Shown: positions 22,226 to 34,055, counted from the stretch's first letter. The stretch: DNA of 64,000 nucleotides from Gigaspora margarita (GCA_009809945.1 WTPW01000069.1:144931-208930); one strand, 5' to 3'. Notes: generated from the letters alone by a model not told the origin. Made by a program: numbers and translations.

Positions 22226-23049
22226 TTAATGTAAAGTGTTTTTAGCAAAATCTCTTAAGGAAAAAAACATAAATAGCATAAAAATATGAAATAACAAAAA
22301 TTTTTATTATAATAAAGAATACTAATTATATTGTAAGATACAAATGTTAGGTTAGAAGTGAAATCTATCTTTTTTCATAAAGCATATAGGCCGTCATAAA
22401 TTTTGAATGTGCTGTAACTTACAAATCACTTAATTGAATCATTACCTGAAAATTTTTTTAACATTACACTTGACCAATATACCCTTTTTGAAATCGTAGA
22501 ATCTGGAAATTTAGATTACAATAGTAAAAATTATTATAAATTTTAAACTATTACACTTTGCAAAAAGATGTATCTGCTACAAATCACAATACTATATGAG
22601 AATCGGAGAATTTGTCAATTTTTCACGATTTCAAGTTTTCAATAAATTTTCTTAAAATCCACTCAAAAAATTGTTTAGAATTTCGTTCTAACTTAAAGTT
22701 GTTTTGAATCCATTTAGCGCATATTCAATTTTAAAATTAAAAGCATTTAAATTGACTTTAATCAAGTTAACACGAAACATGACATTTATTATTAAAGATT
22801 CCAATTTACTATTTATTAAATTATTTAAAATTAGTGATTACGCTTTAATACGAATAGAATAAATAATAATAATAATTATACATCACAAAGATGTTTATGC
22901 ATATATTCTAGTCATATATTTATATGCCATACCAATTAATACAAGCATGATTATTGGGATAAAGCTAATTTCTGTGAGACAATTTTGAAGTTTAACACTT
23001 ATAATTCTGAAGGAGTATTATCCAATTCGAGTTGAGCAATAAAGAAAAA
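22226..23049. other. Intergenic, nothing recognised
   Basis: AT-rich, no conserved frame, no inverted or tandem structure seen by eye. Confidence 0.45.
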
Positions 23050-23345
23050 TTATACCCGTATGACAAATATAATTAAAGTCTCTATTTGAAAGTTGGTCAT
23101 ACCAGCAAATTTGAAGTCGATATCCCATGATTTCGTAATCTGAATGCTTTTGACCAAAGCAGTTACAATAGTTGTACTTAATGGATCTTGAAGAATTTTA
23201 TACAAAAGCCATAATTTTCTCGTGTTAAAAATAAAAGTTGTATTATATTCATTAATAGGTTTGGCATCAAAAAATTTAGCAAGCTTTCCAAATTCATTGT
23301 GAAATAAAAATAAATATTCATATAGCACCGCCATTTTTAAATATT
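23050..23345 (-). CDS. Possible exon of an unknown gene
   Basis: A ~95-residue stretch (KMAVLYEYLFLFHNEFGKL... to NFQIETLIIFVIR) has balanced, protein-like composition unlike the surrounding AT-rich noise. The open frame appears longer only because it runs on into the neighbouring TIR element. A GTATAATT donor-like sequence follows the last residues and an acceptor-like ccttcag lies ~55 bases on. No family recognised. It may be an orphan exon cut off by the transposon. Confidence 0.35.
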
Positions 23346-23355
23346 TATAATATAG

Positions 23356-23864
23356 CCCTGTAAGAAATGTGGACTGGGGTGTGGCACGCGTTGGCGTCGG
23401 GAATGTTCGGAATAGCACGTCCACGATGGCACGCTCATGCACGNTATATGTAATGGCACGTCTCGTAGTGACACGCATATGCNCGTTTTTCATGCCGGGA
23501 ATGNCACGTANTAGCNCGTGTGTAGTGTTGGCACGTATTCGAAATGACACGTATAGAACTGTTTCACGTAATAGCACGTATTTCGTAATAGCACGTATTT
23601 CGTAATAGCACGTAAAGTGGCACAAAACCCGGTCCAATTACAGTCCAAAATGCACGTGCAAACGGCCCAAAACGTTCTTAAAATCCGTGCCAAAATCCGT
23701 GGATTTTAGATTAGTAAAGTGCTGCAAAACCCGGTCCAATTACGGTCCGAAATGCACGGGCAAACGGTCCCACATACATACAAATCCGGTCCTCAGTCCG
23801 TGCCACAAGCTCACGCGCATTAACGTGGATGTCCGTACCTATCCGGTACAATTTTCTTACAGGG
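23356..23864. mobile_element. GC-richer TIR element (509 bp)
   Basis: Starts CCCTGTAAGAAA and ends TTTTCTTACAGGG, flanked on both sides by tag. The body is far richer in GC than its surroundings and packed with gcacg/cacgt motifs: an array of gcacgtatttcgtaata near 23570-23610 and two copies of a ~48-bp sequence beginning aaaacccggtccaattac (about 23624 and 23725). Several N bases lie within. No transposase frame; a 3-bp duplication would suit a PIF/Harbinger- or CACTA-like group, but that is tentative. Confidence 0.7.
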
Positions 23865-23942
23865 TAGAGCAATTTGACGAATAAAATTTCAATTTTTTAT
23901 AAAAATATTATTTTTAATATTTTTAATGATTCTATAATGATT

Positions 23943-24017
23943 AAATTTTAAGCTAATTTTAATTCCATTTATAAATTTAAATTTTAAGCTAATTTTAATT
24001 CCATTTATAAATTTAAA
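23943..24017. repeat. Direct duplication of ~37 bp
   Basis: aaattttaagctaattttaattccatttata occurs twice in tandem. Confidence 0.85.
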
Positions 24018-24155
24018 TATCAATTCTCTAAGCAGCTGAACTAGTTTAGAATTCGATTGCAACACAAATTGATTCAAATTCGATTTCGACGCACAACATT
24101 ATCAATAAGGATAACATTATAAATAGCAACAGTATTATTTTTAATTGTCCGAAGC

Positions 24156-24400
24156 CAGGGTTGGCACATTCATCCATTGGGGTGAATGGAGAACAACTCC
24201 ATTGGCATTACTCTATTGCTCCCATCGAGAATAATTTGCGAATGGCGTCAATGGAGGCCAACTAGTTTATAATATAGTATATATTTGGTAATAATTAATA
24301 ACTAGTTCCATTAGCTCCATTGGCTCCATTGATTCCATTGGTTCTATTAGCTCCATTGGTTAGCAATTTTTTCAATGGAGTATATCCATTGCCAACCCTG
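24156..24400. mobile_element. hAT-type MITE (245 bp) with CCATTGG repeats
   Basis: TIR CAGGGTTGGCA...TGCCAACCCTG, flanked by a perfect 8-bp duplication tccgaagc (24148-24155, 24401-24408). The interior consists largely of degenerate attccattgg / ccaatggagt units in both orientations. Non-coding. Confidence 0.93.
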
Positions 24401-24408
24401 TCCGAAGC

Positions 24409-24681
24409 GTAGCGAGGACTCAATTGTTTGATCAAACTTGTTAGTTGGAAAACGCCAATCAAATTGAGAATTTCGGGTCCCATGAATAACCTGCAGTCTG
24501 TTTGCGCACCAATTATATTGTTCATAATGTTAGACTAAATATTTATGAAATAAAATAGGAAACATGGATTAAATGATAATATACACCAAATTAAATTCTC
24601 AAAAAATATTAAGGTTTGAAAAATATAACTTTATAGTTCAGAATTATTTGATTGTTTATATTGGCATTATATCGACAGAAT
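24409..24681. other. Short spacer, possible coding trace
   Basis: A minus-strand frame reads GPEILNLIGVFQLTSLIKQ up to the MITE insertion point. It is too short to assign. The rest is AT-rich. Confidence 0.3.
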
Positions 24682-25993
24682 ATATGTAGCTTCTATCAAG
24701 TTGTTTTAAAATATGTCAAAATTTAAAACTATGGGACATGGTATGCAATAGAATGTCCAGAAATCTTCGGTGGCAGAATCTGCGCAGAATTCTGCTCTTG
24801 TCCTGCTCGCCGAATAATAGCTTGTTGGGGATAAAGTCTATTGTGCTTAAAATTAGATTTTCCTTTTGTTTGATTTTTTTTTCCGATTTGTTTTTTAAAG
24901 TATTATTTATACGTCGCGGCAGAATCTGCAAATTTAACGGAAATCGCAGCAGAATTTTTCAATTAAAGCAGCTAAATTCTGGACACTCTAGCATGCAATT
25001 TAATTTCAAAAAATTAATCCATATATAGGTTTCTGAACAATACTCATATGTATGTTTAACGATCATTCGTGAAAAATTGTAACACAAAATTTTCTCAATC
25101 GAATTGCAGTCAAATCAATTGTCACAACTAAAATTTTTTAAGTTGATTTAATTTTAATAACTAACTTTTGGATATATAAACCAAAATACTTTCTTAATGA
25201 TTCCCATTCCTTCAAAAATTATAAGCTAAGCGTGTGAGAAATTTCACAAGACTATTAGGCAATTAATGTAAATTGATGCAAGCAAATATTCCTTGCACAA
25301 ATAACCGTCATCCTAATACCTACATTTGTAATAATTAGTGTAGCTAGAATATATGTTAAATAGTTCTGTGATACATTGTTCTTTAAATGAACTCAAATGC
25401 TTTAATTTTAAAAATTGAATATGCAATAAGTGAATTCAAATTTTACTTTTAGTTCGAAATTCTTAATATTGTTAGTGAATTTAAAAAAGTGTATTTAAGT
25501 TGATTCTAAATCTAGTAAGATTTAAACATACTACATATATTTCATTTATTGAATCTATTATGCCGATATGATACAAGGGCATAGAAATTCTTTAATTGCG
25601 AACTAATGATGGTGAGAAGAAATCATTATTACTAGACTACTTTACAATGAAATTGAGCTCCTTTTTATGAAAATAGGTGCTTTCATTTATAAATTTTTGA
25701 TTAATGTAAAAGAATGCTGAAACCTGCATATTGAATCAAAAAGCATCATTTATCGTATTAACATCGTGTCAGCTTTCATAGTGAACATTAACAATCAATG
25801 ATACTAATTTAATTAGATGATCAATTATATATGATACACACAAAAAAGGAAAAGCACGGATTTGTACGGAACCATTTCACATAATATTTAACCATATACT
25901 TCATTGCATTCCGTTCCTGATGCAATTTTTAGCTTTCTTCAAAGATTTTCATTCTTGTCTCTTGGTTAATAAACATTGGGTTGCTTGTTCTAT
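24682..25993. repeat. Dispersed 1.3-kb duplication, copy B
   Basis: Direct-orientation partner of 3166-4450, same MITE included, with point changes and small indels (for example an extra ataagcta block near 25220). No gene recognised in it. Confidence 0.85.
24749..24990. mobile_element. Small hAT-type MITE inside duplication B
   Basis: TAGAATGTCCAGAAATC...AATTCTGGACACTCTA with flanks gtatgcaa (24741-24748) and gcatgcaa (24991-24998). Same insertion as at 3233-3475, so it predates the duplication of the host segment. The left TAG end is better preserved here. Confidence 0.8.
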
Positions 25994-26640
25994 TTTAGTT
26001 TATAATATGGAATAATAAACAAAAAATTTTGGATTTTTTTCAAATAAATTAGATAATTCCAGAAAATTAAGGTTACTATTGGGTGATACTGAAGAAAAAA
26101 TATTAGCAAAACAGAATTATTGGTACAATTGGAATTTAAAAAATTTTTTTTTTTGAAAATTGCGTCAGCAGGTTATGCAAAACAAAAAATTAACTCTGTA
26201 TGGCCTAATCTGAAAAGTTTGTCAAATGTATGATTGGAAGATTTTATAAAATTATATTTTGATTTATTACCCCAACCTTTATAGTTTTATGCCATAGTCC
26301 TTTTGATATCTTGATAGATAGAGGTATTTTCTAGTTAATGCTTTAATTATACATGATTAATAAAATTGAATTACTAAGATTATAAAAAAGTTATATTTTT
26401 TGTTATGAGTTTATATAGGCTACTTGAGTATAAGCTTGAACTTATTGCATGTATTTGACTGTGTACAACATTATGCACTATACAACTATTACTTATATTT
26501 TAAATTTTACATGTCACATATAATCATACTAGTCCTGTGTGTCATTGAATATAATATAGCAATTATCAGCAAATTTTATATATAGATATTGATCGATATA
26601 AAACACTTAATCATTTTATATCAATTATAAAATATCATTA
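25994..26640. other. Intergenic with a fragment of the GGCCATGCAAA repeat
   Basis: 26166-26207 matches the end of the repeat at 20030-20233 and 57536-57706. The remainder is AT-rich without signal. Confidence 0.45.
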
Positions 26641-26894
26641 TATGGGAGGACATCAATAGAAAAGGGACAAATCTTTTCTAAGTAAAAGTTTTTTTAACTT
26701 TAAGTTAAAATAATTTAACAACTACTTAACTAAATTTAATCAAATTTTTTTTATTTTAATTTTTTATAGTTATAGAATTAAAACAAAAAAAAATTATTAA
26801 ATTTGATTTAGTAGTTGTCAAGATATTTTAATTTAAAATTTTAAAAAAAGTTATTAAAAATGATTTGTCCCTTTTCTATTGATGTACCCCCATA
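26641..26894. mobile_element. TIR element with 32-bp ends
   Basis: TATGGGAGGACATCAATAGA...aaagggacaaat is inverted at the right end as atttgtcccttttctattgatgtacccccata with three differences. The interior is itself partly palindromic around ttaactttaagttaa. TA repeats at both borders would fit a Tc1/mariner-type insertion but cannot be separated from the AT-rich flanks. Confidence 0.75.
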
Positions 26895-27560
26895 TATCAA
26901 TTAATTGGATAAAAATTGATATATTTCTATAATTAATATATATCATTTTTTATATTAAATTGTTATATATCTATAAATCGATTATAATCATAATTATTTG
27001 AAATGATATATAATGATTAACAGATTTTTAATGGTTTTGACCCATCAACAGGTAAAATAAAATAAAATAAAATGCCAATTAAGCAAATTAAAACCAATTG
27101 GCATAGGAAAAAAAAGAAAAAAAAACTTAAAAAAAAAAAAAGCATCAGTATCTATTTTTACTCCTCTCTCCCTTTTTTTTCTCCCTTTTTTCTCTCTTCT
27201 TTTCTTTTTCTTCTTTTCTTTTTTTTCTTTTTTTTTAATATTTCAAATACTTTTGAAATATTTTAGGACTGGGAAATCAAGCTAAATTAGTAGATCTGTA
27301 CCCTGGATCATACCAAGGGCATATTTGACTAATATTTTTAAAATGTTTTGAAATGTTTCAATAATCATAGTACAAGATCAGATTAGATCTTTATTTATTT
27401 TTTTTGTTTATAATTTAGATCTTCTATCAATTTTACATTGTTTTTTCATTTTCATTTTGTTTTTTTTTGGTTTTGCTTCATTTTTTTTAGTTTCATTTTG
27501 TTTTTTTTCATTTTTTTTTCTTTTATTTATTATTTTTAATTTTTTTTATACAAAAAAACA
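26895..27560. other. AT/pyrimidine-rich low-complexity DNA
   Basis: Includes atatcgata-like stretches near 26910-27020 and a strong polypyrimidine tract 27150-27240. The 64-codon frame at 27072 is low-complexity Lys/Phe and is not a gene. Confidence 0.6.
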
Positions 27561-27579
27561 TCAGCCCTAACTTTTGTCA

Positions 27580-28330
27580 CTTTGTAAGAAATCCAATGAC
27601 TTTTTGAAACTTTGCACAATCCAACTCAGCCTTCCAACACTTGGCAAGAACACACAACTGATTTCAGCAAGCAATTTCTAAATTTCAAAGAACACTTCTT
27701 GAAGAAATAAAGATTTAGTTAGTGTTTATTTTTTCTTTGTTTGATGTTTTTTGTTCTTTATGTTTTTGTTTTTTGGTTTTATTTTATTTTTTTTTTATTA
27801 ATTTATTTTATTCTGGCACTTTGGAGAAAAGTAACCTAGACTTTGTCAATACTTTGCAAGCAAACCCAGACTTTTCTAGTACTTTGCAAGAATATATATA
27901 ACTTGATTTTGGCAATTTCTGTCATGAACTCAACTTTAGAGAAATGGAGATTTGGGGCTTATTTTTTTTATTCAGTTTGCTTACATTTCATTTTTTTGTT
28001 TGTTTTCTTTTTACTTATTTCTTTAAATTTTATTTTTTTTATTATTTTAGCACATTGCAAAAACCTTCATGATTTCTAAATTGCAAGAACAAACTCTTAC
28101 TTTAGGAAAATAGAGATTTGGGGCTTCATTTATTTTTATTTAGTTTGCTTGCATTTTTGTTTTTTGTTTGTTTTTCTTTTTTTTTTACTTATTTTTTTAA
28201 TTTTATTTTATTTATTCCTGACTTTCTTCAGAACTTTGCAAGAAAATGACATGACTTTTCTGGTACTTTACAAGAATACCAACTCTAACTTCTCTAGTAC
28301 TTTGCAAGAAGTAGTGAATATGAGCAAATA
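27580..28330. repeat. Degenerate interspersed repeats of actttgcaagaa with a 166-bp tandem pair
   Basis: tctagtactttgcaagaa-like 18-mers recur at about 27590, 27650, 27850, 27880, 28060, 28230, 28260 and 28300, separated by poly-T/tttgtttttt. A longer unit containing gagatttggggctt repeats at 27947 and 28113. Frames here are Phe-rich artefacts. Confidence 0.65.
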
Positions 28331-28985
28331 TAATAGTAGATGCGACAAAGTGCAAAACTAGTTAAAAATACTACTATTTTTTTATTTTTGTTTTTTTGAT
28401 ATTTTTTCAGAGTTTTTTTTTGGTTGTTCATTTTTTTTTATAATAATATATAATAAAAATATGTAATATAATATAATATATAATAATAATAAATAAATAA
28501 ATAATTTTATATTCAATTGCGAAACTTGCAAATATTGATTAAAATGTATATTTAATTTAAAAAATAAAATTTTATAATAAATTGCAAAACCTTGTGAAAA
28601 CATGTAAAACATTTAAAAATTTGCAAAAAGTATAATTATGTGAATATAATATTATTAATTAATATCATATCAGATATATATCAATTAATATTTATATTAG
28701 ATATATATTGATTACTATTACTATCGATAAAAATCAGCAGCGGTGTTGGGTATCGATATATATCTTATCAGTTAGTAATCAATATATATCATATATAAAA
28801 TTTGCTGATGATCCTTATTATAAAAATTTGCTCTGCTTGAGACATTCTCTACTTGTAGTAATTTGTACTATACTAGCATTATAAATAATTCAAAAAATTT
28901 TGATTAGATTGAATTATTTCACATAATTCTAAATATATCCTTTTGCTTTTTTTTATTTTATTCATAAATAATACCAGTTATATGA
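28331..28985. other. AT-rich with an imperfect palindrome near 28660-28790
   Basis: atatcagatatatatcaatta and its inverse taatcaatatatatcatata flank a short GC-richer core (cagcagcggtgttgggt). Nothing else seen. Confidence 0.45.
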
Positions 28986-28989
28986 TATG

Positions 28990-31125
28990 TTATAGCAAAA
29001 TTTTATATATATAAAATTTATAAAAAAAATATATAAAATATAAAATTACTATAAGCTTTGAATTTTTGATGTTTCTTCCCCTACATATTAACTTAAAATT
29101 AAATTTTCAGGAATATAGAACAGGAGGAGAAGAAAAAATTTAGCTTAAAAATTGAATTAAAATTTTGCTAATTTTGCACAAAACGAAAATATAACTTCGT
29201 TAAAAAACAAATATTTCTAATTTTAAGATAAGAAGCATATATAAAATATATTTTAAACAATATTACTTAGTCAGCAGAAGAAGGTTACCTTGTAAGAAAA
29301 ATGGGTAATCTATGTACTAAAGTTAAAATTTTTGGGTTTTCAATATAAAATATTTTTTCTTATTAGACAACCTACTTTGGGCTCTTAAGCAAAGTTTTTG
29401 GCAAGTAATTTTGCTTATATTGAAGTCAAAATGTGTTTCTCAAACCTTTTACTAAGTGAATAATAGGGTTAAAGCTAGAAAAATTTTTTTTCTAAAAAAT
29501 TTTTTTAGGAATAAATTTTTTTTTAATTTTAACCCCATTTGTCACTTAGGCCATGCCAAGTTAAAACTATGTTTAACATAACCTTTTCCTCTCTTTTTAA
29601 GCCTTAGATAGAGATTGTAATAAACATTACTTAATATAAAAATTATATTAACTGTTCAAAACAAAATTATTTTAAGCCAAACATAATCTTATATTTTTTT
29701 ACCTTACTTCCTCATGGCAGATTATTTATTAGTGTTATATTAAACATAGAATCAAATTGGAGTGGCCCAAGTTACTTTTTTGAACAAGTCACACAAAAAA
29801 ATCAGTAGCATATTTTTGGATAAAAAATGTTTTTTAGCAATCGCAAGTAGTTACTATATAGTAAAGTCCAAATTTTACTATGTTAATTGATCATAAGCAT
29901 TTAAGTAAATATGTTTAGGAGATCAACATATATAAACCCTAAAATTTTTATACACATTAGAGAACTTTTTAGTTTGTTAAATATATTTTTTTAACAAATT
30001 TTAATTTTTTTATCAAATGTAAAAATTAAAAGTCAAATAATAAAATATTTATCAATGTTGCTAAAAATTATAAAGTATGTATATTTTGATCTTTTGCATA
30101 TATTTACATAAGTGATATAATTGATTTATATAGTAGAATTTGTTCTTTACTATGTAGAAACTATTGTCGATCATGGGTAGCTTGTTTTCAGGTTAAAGAT
30201 ATTTTTAAGTTTTTTGACCAAAAGAAGGAGGTGGCTTTTTTTAGATAGTAGCCTATTTTTGAATACATGCAGTAAGGGAGTGACAAAAATCAAGTGATTT
30301 TTTAGGGGGAAGGGGGGTAAAAAATATTGAAATTATAAATAGGAACCTGATCAAATTTATATTAAGGAGGGGGGAGGGGAGGTAGGCCTCTAATAAAAAA
30401 TAATCAGATGATTAATAACACAGCCCTAATGCTATATGGTATATTAAAAAGTATAAATATGCTTGGTAGTATAATTAGAAAATTCTAGACAGTCTAAAAA
30501 AGCTAAAAATAAACTTAGGGCATTCTTAAGTTCCTAAATATTTTTGAATTTTTAGATTTTCTATAGCCTTTTTACAGCTAATAAAATTGCTGTATATTTG
30601 TATTTTGGTATTATTTAATGCTCTCTCCCCCCTTTTACAGAATATTTTTATATTAAACACAAAATCAACTTGTAGTAGCCTTAGTAAAAAGTCTAAAAAA
30701 TGAATTTTGATCTTGATATGAGCAAAATTACATGCCAAACAACTTTGCTTAAGAGCCCAAAGTAGGTTGCCTAATAAGAAAAAAATGGGTTATATTGAAA
30801 ATCCAAAAATTTTAACTTTAGTACATAGATAATCCATTTTTCTTACAAGGTAACCTACTTCTACCAACTATGTAAAGTTGTTTAGAGCATGTTTTTATAT
30901 ATGCTTTTATCTTAAAATTAGAAAATATTTGTTTTTAGCAAAGTTACATTTTTGTTTTAAGCAAAACTGGTAAAATTTTAATTTGATTTTTAAGCTCAAT
31001 TTTTTCTTCTCCCTCTGTTCTATATTTTCAAAAAATTTATTTTTAAGTTAATTTGTAGGGGAAAGAACATTAAAGATTCAAAGCTTATAGTAATTTTATA
31101 TATATTTTTATAAATTTATATATAA
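28990..31125. mobile_element. Giant fold-back element 1, split by internal DNA
   Basis: Left arm ~28990-29455 is inverted as ~30675-31125 over more than 400 bp (for example accctactttgggctcttaa-like, aaggttaccttgtaag and gaatatagaaca blocks in matching order). Just inside the left arm the sequence folds on itself again near 29510 (ctaagtgaataatagggtt ... aaccccatttgtcacttagg), the centre of the original palindrome. The 1.1 kb from ~29560 to ~30670 has no counterpart and looks inserted. The arms match element 2 at 32432-33375. No coding frame. Confidence 0.8.
29835..30175. repeat. Second palindrome family, inside fold-back element 1
   Basis: agtagttactatatagtaaag near 29846 is inverted near 30150 (ctttactatgtagaaact). 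The arm sequence resembles that inside the hAT element at 47382-48570 (tagttactctatagtaaagtc near 47729), suggesting a shared mobile palindrome. Confidence 0.5.
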
Positions 31126-31395
31126 CAAAAAACTTAGTCATAAATAGTGTGACAAATCAGTTGACTGATACAGTATTCTTATATAAATTTTTAGAAAGTA
31201 TTGAGGGGCATGCCATTTATTACAGATTTTTACTATGGATACATGATCAATGATGGTAATCATTTATAAATCAAAATTAGATAAGTGATCACACTATATA
31301 TAGATGGGGTGGCTACTAAGTAAAAAATATCATGTAATAAAAAGCACACTCCTAATAAGGTAAATTATTTATGAATATAAATGAGCATTATTTAA

Positions 31396-31890
31396 GGGTA
31401 GGGGGTATGTCGATCATTTTTCATATGATCTTAGTGTCACAACGTGATTTTTACAAAAAATAGAAATATGCTACTAATAAAACTTTTTACCATTNCAATT
31501 AATCTTTATCAAATTTTTGTAGAAAATAGGTTAGATTATGTTCTTTATAGTAGTAAAAATTTTAACAAATAAAAACTTTAAAAAAAATGTACTTGTATAT
31601 ATTATAAAGTTTCCGGGAGCCTCCAAATTTTCTGGGGTTACACAAGATTATTAAGTAAATATCATATGATCATCCTATGATAAAATAATATCTAATCTTT
31701 AAATACATGTATCTCGATAAATATCTGCTCAATTTTGATGATTTTACTACCATTAGAATCAGAAAAACCTATTCTACAAATTTTAATTAATTTTTAAAAA
31801 CTGTTTACATAATAAAATATTTTTTAATATTCAAAAGAAAAAATAGTGACACAAAAAACATATGAAAAATAATCGACATACCCCCTACCC
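31396..31890. mobile_element. TIR element flanked by TTAA (495 bp)
   Basis: GGGTAGGGGGTATGTCGATC... at the left is inverted at the right end (AATCGACATACCCCCTACCC), and pairing continues ~50 bp to gtgtcac. TTAA abuts both ends (31392-31395, 31891-31894). TTAA targets are the hallmark of piggyBac-type elements, but since TTAA is its own complement it could be part of the TIR. No transposase. One N near 31495. Confidence 0.75.
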
Positions 31891-32431
31891 TTAAAGTAAT
31901 ATTGTATTACTTTTTCTTGATTTAAACATAACATAAATATAAAACAAATTTTTTTTTATATATATAAAAGTTCATTTTTCTGCTTTATTATTTTATGCCA
32001 CTACAACATAATGTACATAGTGTTCACCTTGTGTCTTGATTGCTTTATGAACTTGTTTTGGCATTGGGATAAATTTGATAATGTAGGCCCATTTTGATTT
32101 TTAACTGGGCTATCTGGATTTTGCTCTAAAGATCTTTTTAATTAAAATTTTGCCAAAAATATTCTAATCCAATAATCAATTTTGATCTACAAATATTTAA
32201 AAAAATTGAGTTTAGAGAGTGCGATACTAATTAAAAACAATTGCTTAATTATTGTAATAGCTAATGCTAATTTTGGCTAATATTGAATATTATATAACAT
32301 TTTGGTCTGAAAATTGCAGATTAGAAAATTTCAAAACAAACATTCTTTTTGCTATAAATTGGTTATAACACAAAAATCTGTATAATTAACAACTTTTAGC
32401 AAGCATAGAACATGATTTTTTTTTTTTTTGC

Positions 32432-33375
32432 TTTCTATAATTAAAATTTTAAAAAAACATATAAATTTACGATAAACTTTGAACTAAAGATCCTATTCAG
32501 CTTAACTAATTAACTTCAAATTAAAATTTTCAGGAATATAGAACAAGGAGAGAAGAAAAAGATAGTACAAAAATCAGATTAAAATTTTCAAAATATAACT
32601 TCACCAAAAACAAAAATTTATTAATTTTAAATTAGCAATTATATATATAAATCATGCTGTGTCAAGTTTACTTAGGTGACAAAAGTAGGTTACCTTGAAA
32701 AAAAAAGGGTTATCTATATACTAAAGTTAAAATTTTTAGGTTTGTAATATAAACCCCTTTTTTATCAAGATAACCTGCTTTGTGCTTTTAAGTAAACTTG
32801 TTCAGCAGGTATTTCTACTCAATCCAAAGTCAAACCACATTTTTTTAGACCTTTTACTAAGTGAAAATAGGGTTAAAGTTAGATAAAAAATGTTTTTTTT
32901 AGAAAAAATTTTTTGTCTAACTTTAACACTATTTTGCACTTAGTAAAGGGTCTGAAATAATGCATTTTGACTTTAGATTGAGTAGAACTACCCATTGAAC
33001 AAGTTTACTTAGAGGCCCAAAGCAGGTTATCTGGATAAAAAAGGGGGTTATATTACAAACCAAAAATTTTTAACTTTAGTACATAAATTATCTATTTTTC
33101 ATACAAGGTAACCTATATTTGCCACCTAAGAAAAGTTGTTCAGAGTATGATTTATATATAATTGCTAATTTAAAATTAGTAAATTTTTGTTTTTGGCAAA
33201 GTTACATTTTGAAAAGAGCAAAATTGGCAAAATTTTAATCTGATTTTTGTACCTCTTCCTCTTGCTCTATATTTCCACAAAATTTAATTTAAAGTTAATT
33301 AGTTAAAGTAAATAGGATATTTAGCTTAATGTTTATAGTAATTCATATATTTTTTTAAAATTTTAATTATAGAAA
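32432..33375. mobile_element. Giant fold-back element 2 (near-perfect 944-bp palindrome)
   Basis: tttctataattaaaatttt at 32432 is inverted at 33375, and the two ~470-bp arms pair through their length with scattered mismatches to a centre near 32903 (ttagataaaaaatg / ttttttgtctaa). No loop and no coding potential. Transcription across it would give a long hairpin RNA. Same family as 28990-31125. Confidence 0.85.
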
Positions 33376-33876
33376 GTAATTTGACCTATTTTAAGGAAAC
33401 AATTTTGCTAATACATCTACTAACATTTGACCATATTGTAATTATTAACCCTAACTTAAATGAAGATAAGTTCAATAACTACCTTAGTATTATTATCAAA
33501 AACCATATAATTAATTAAAATTTTTTAAGTTAATTTATATTAGAGTTAGTGACTAATATTTAGAAGGTTAGAAGATTATATAGTAAAATTGTTTAGAAAA
33601 AATTTTGTTAGTGCACAAAATGTAGTTTTTTATACAAAATTTTGTGAAATAAGCAAATTTTTTACAAATAACTGTTTGTTTTAAAAATTTCTAATCTGAG
33701 ATTTCTTATTTTATATAAGGTACTCCAAATGCATTTTATATATAATATTCACTATAATCTGATATTTACTATAATTCCTAACACTAAATTTTTATTTTAT
33801 TTTTTCTTAAATAAATTAAAGAAAACTTCTCTACATATATCTCTCTTTAATGAAGTCAAATTTATTTGTTTATGTA

Positions 33877-34055
33877 TGTTGTGCCCCAAATGCAAATTGG
33901 CCCAGTTGTCAATTGGGACAGCCCAGATATTAATATTTACAGCCAAAATAAAAAACTGGTCTAATCTAACCCTAACCTAACCCTAACATCCAGGCCAAAT
34001 TAATTTTTAATTTGGCTGGATTGACAACTGGGCTAATTTGCATTGGGGCACAACA
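33877..34055. mobile_element. Stowaway-like MITE (179 bp) containing telomere-like repeats
   Basis: TGTTGTGCCCCAAATGCAAA is inverted at the right end with a one-base difference in length, followed by a shared inner block cagttgtcaa(t). TA flanks each side (33875-33876, 34056-34057). The loop contains ctaaccctaacctaaccctaac, close to fungal telomere repeats. Confidence 0.8.

Noticed and set aside
23687..23884. 65-codon plus frame in the GC-rich element
   Set aside because: Spans the element's internal direct repeats and its end; composition follows the repeat, no family.
27072..28361. Phe- and Lys-rich frames
   Set aside because: Low-complexity poly-T/poly-A translations without domain features.
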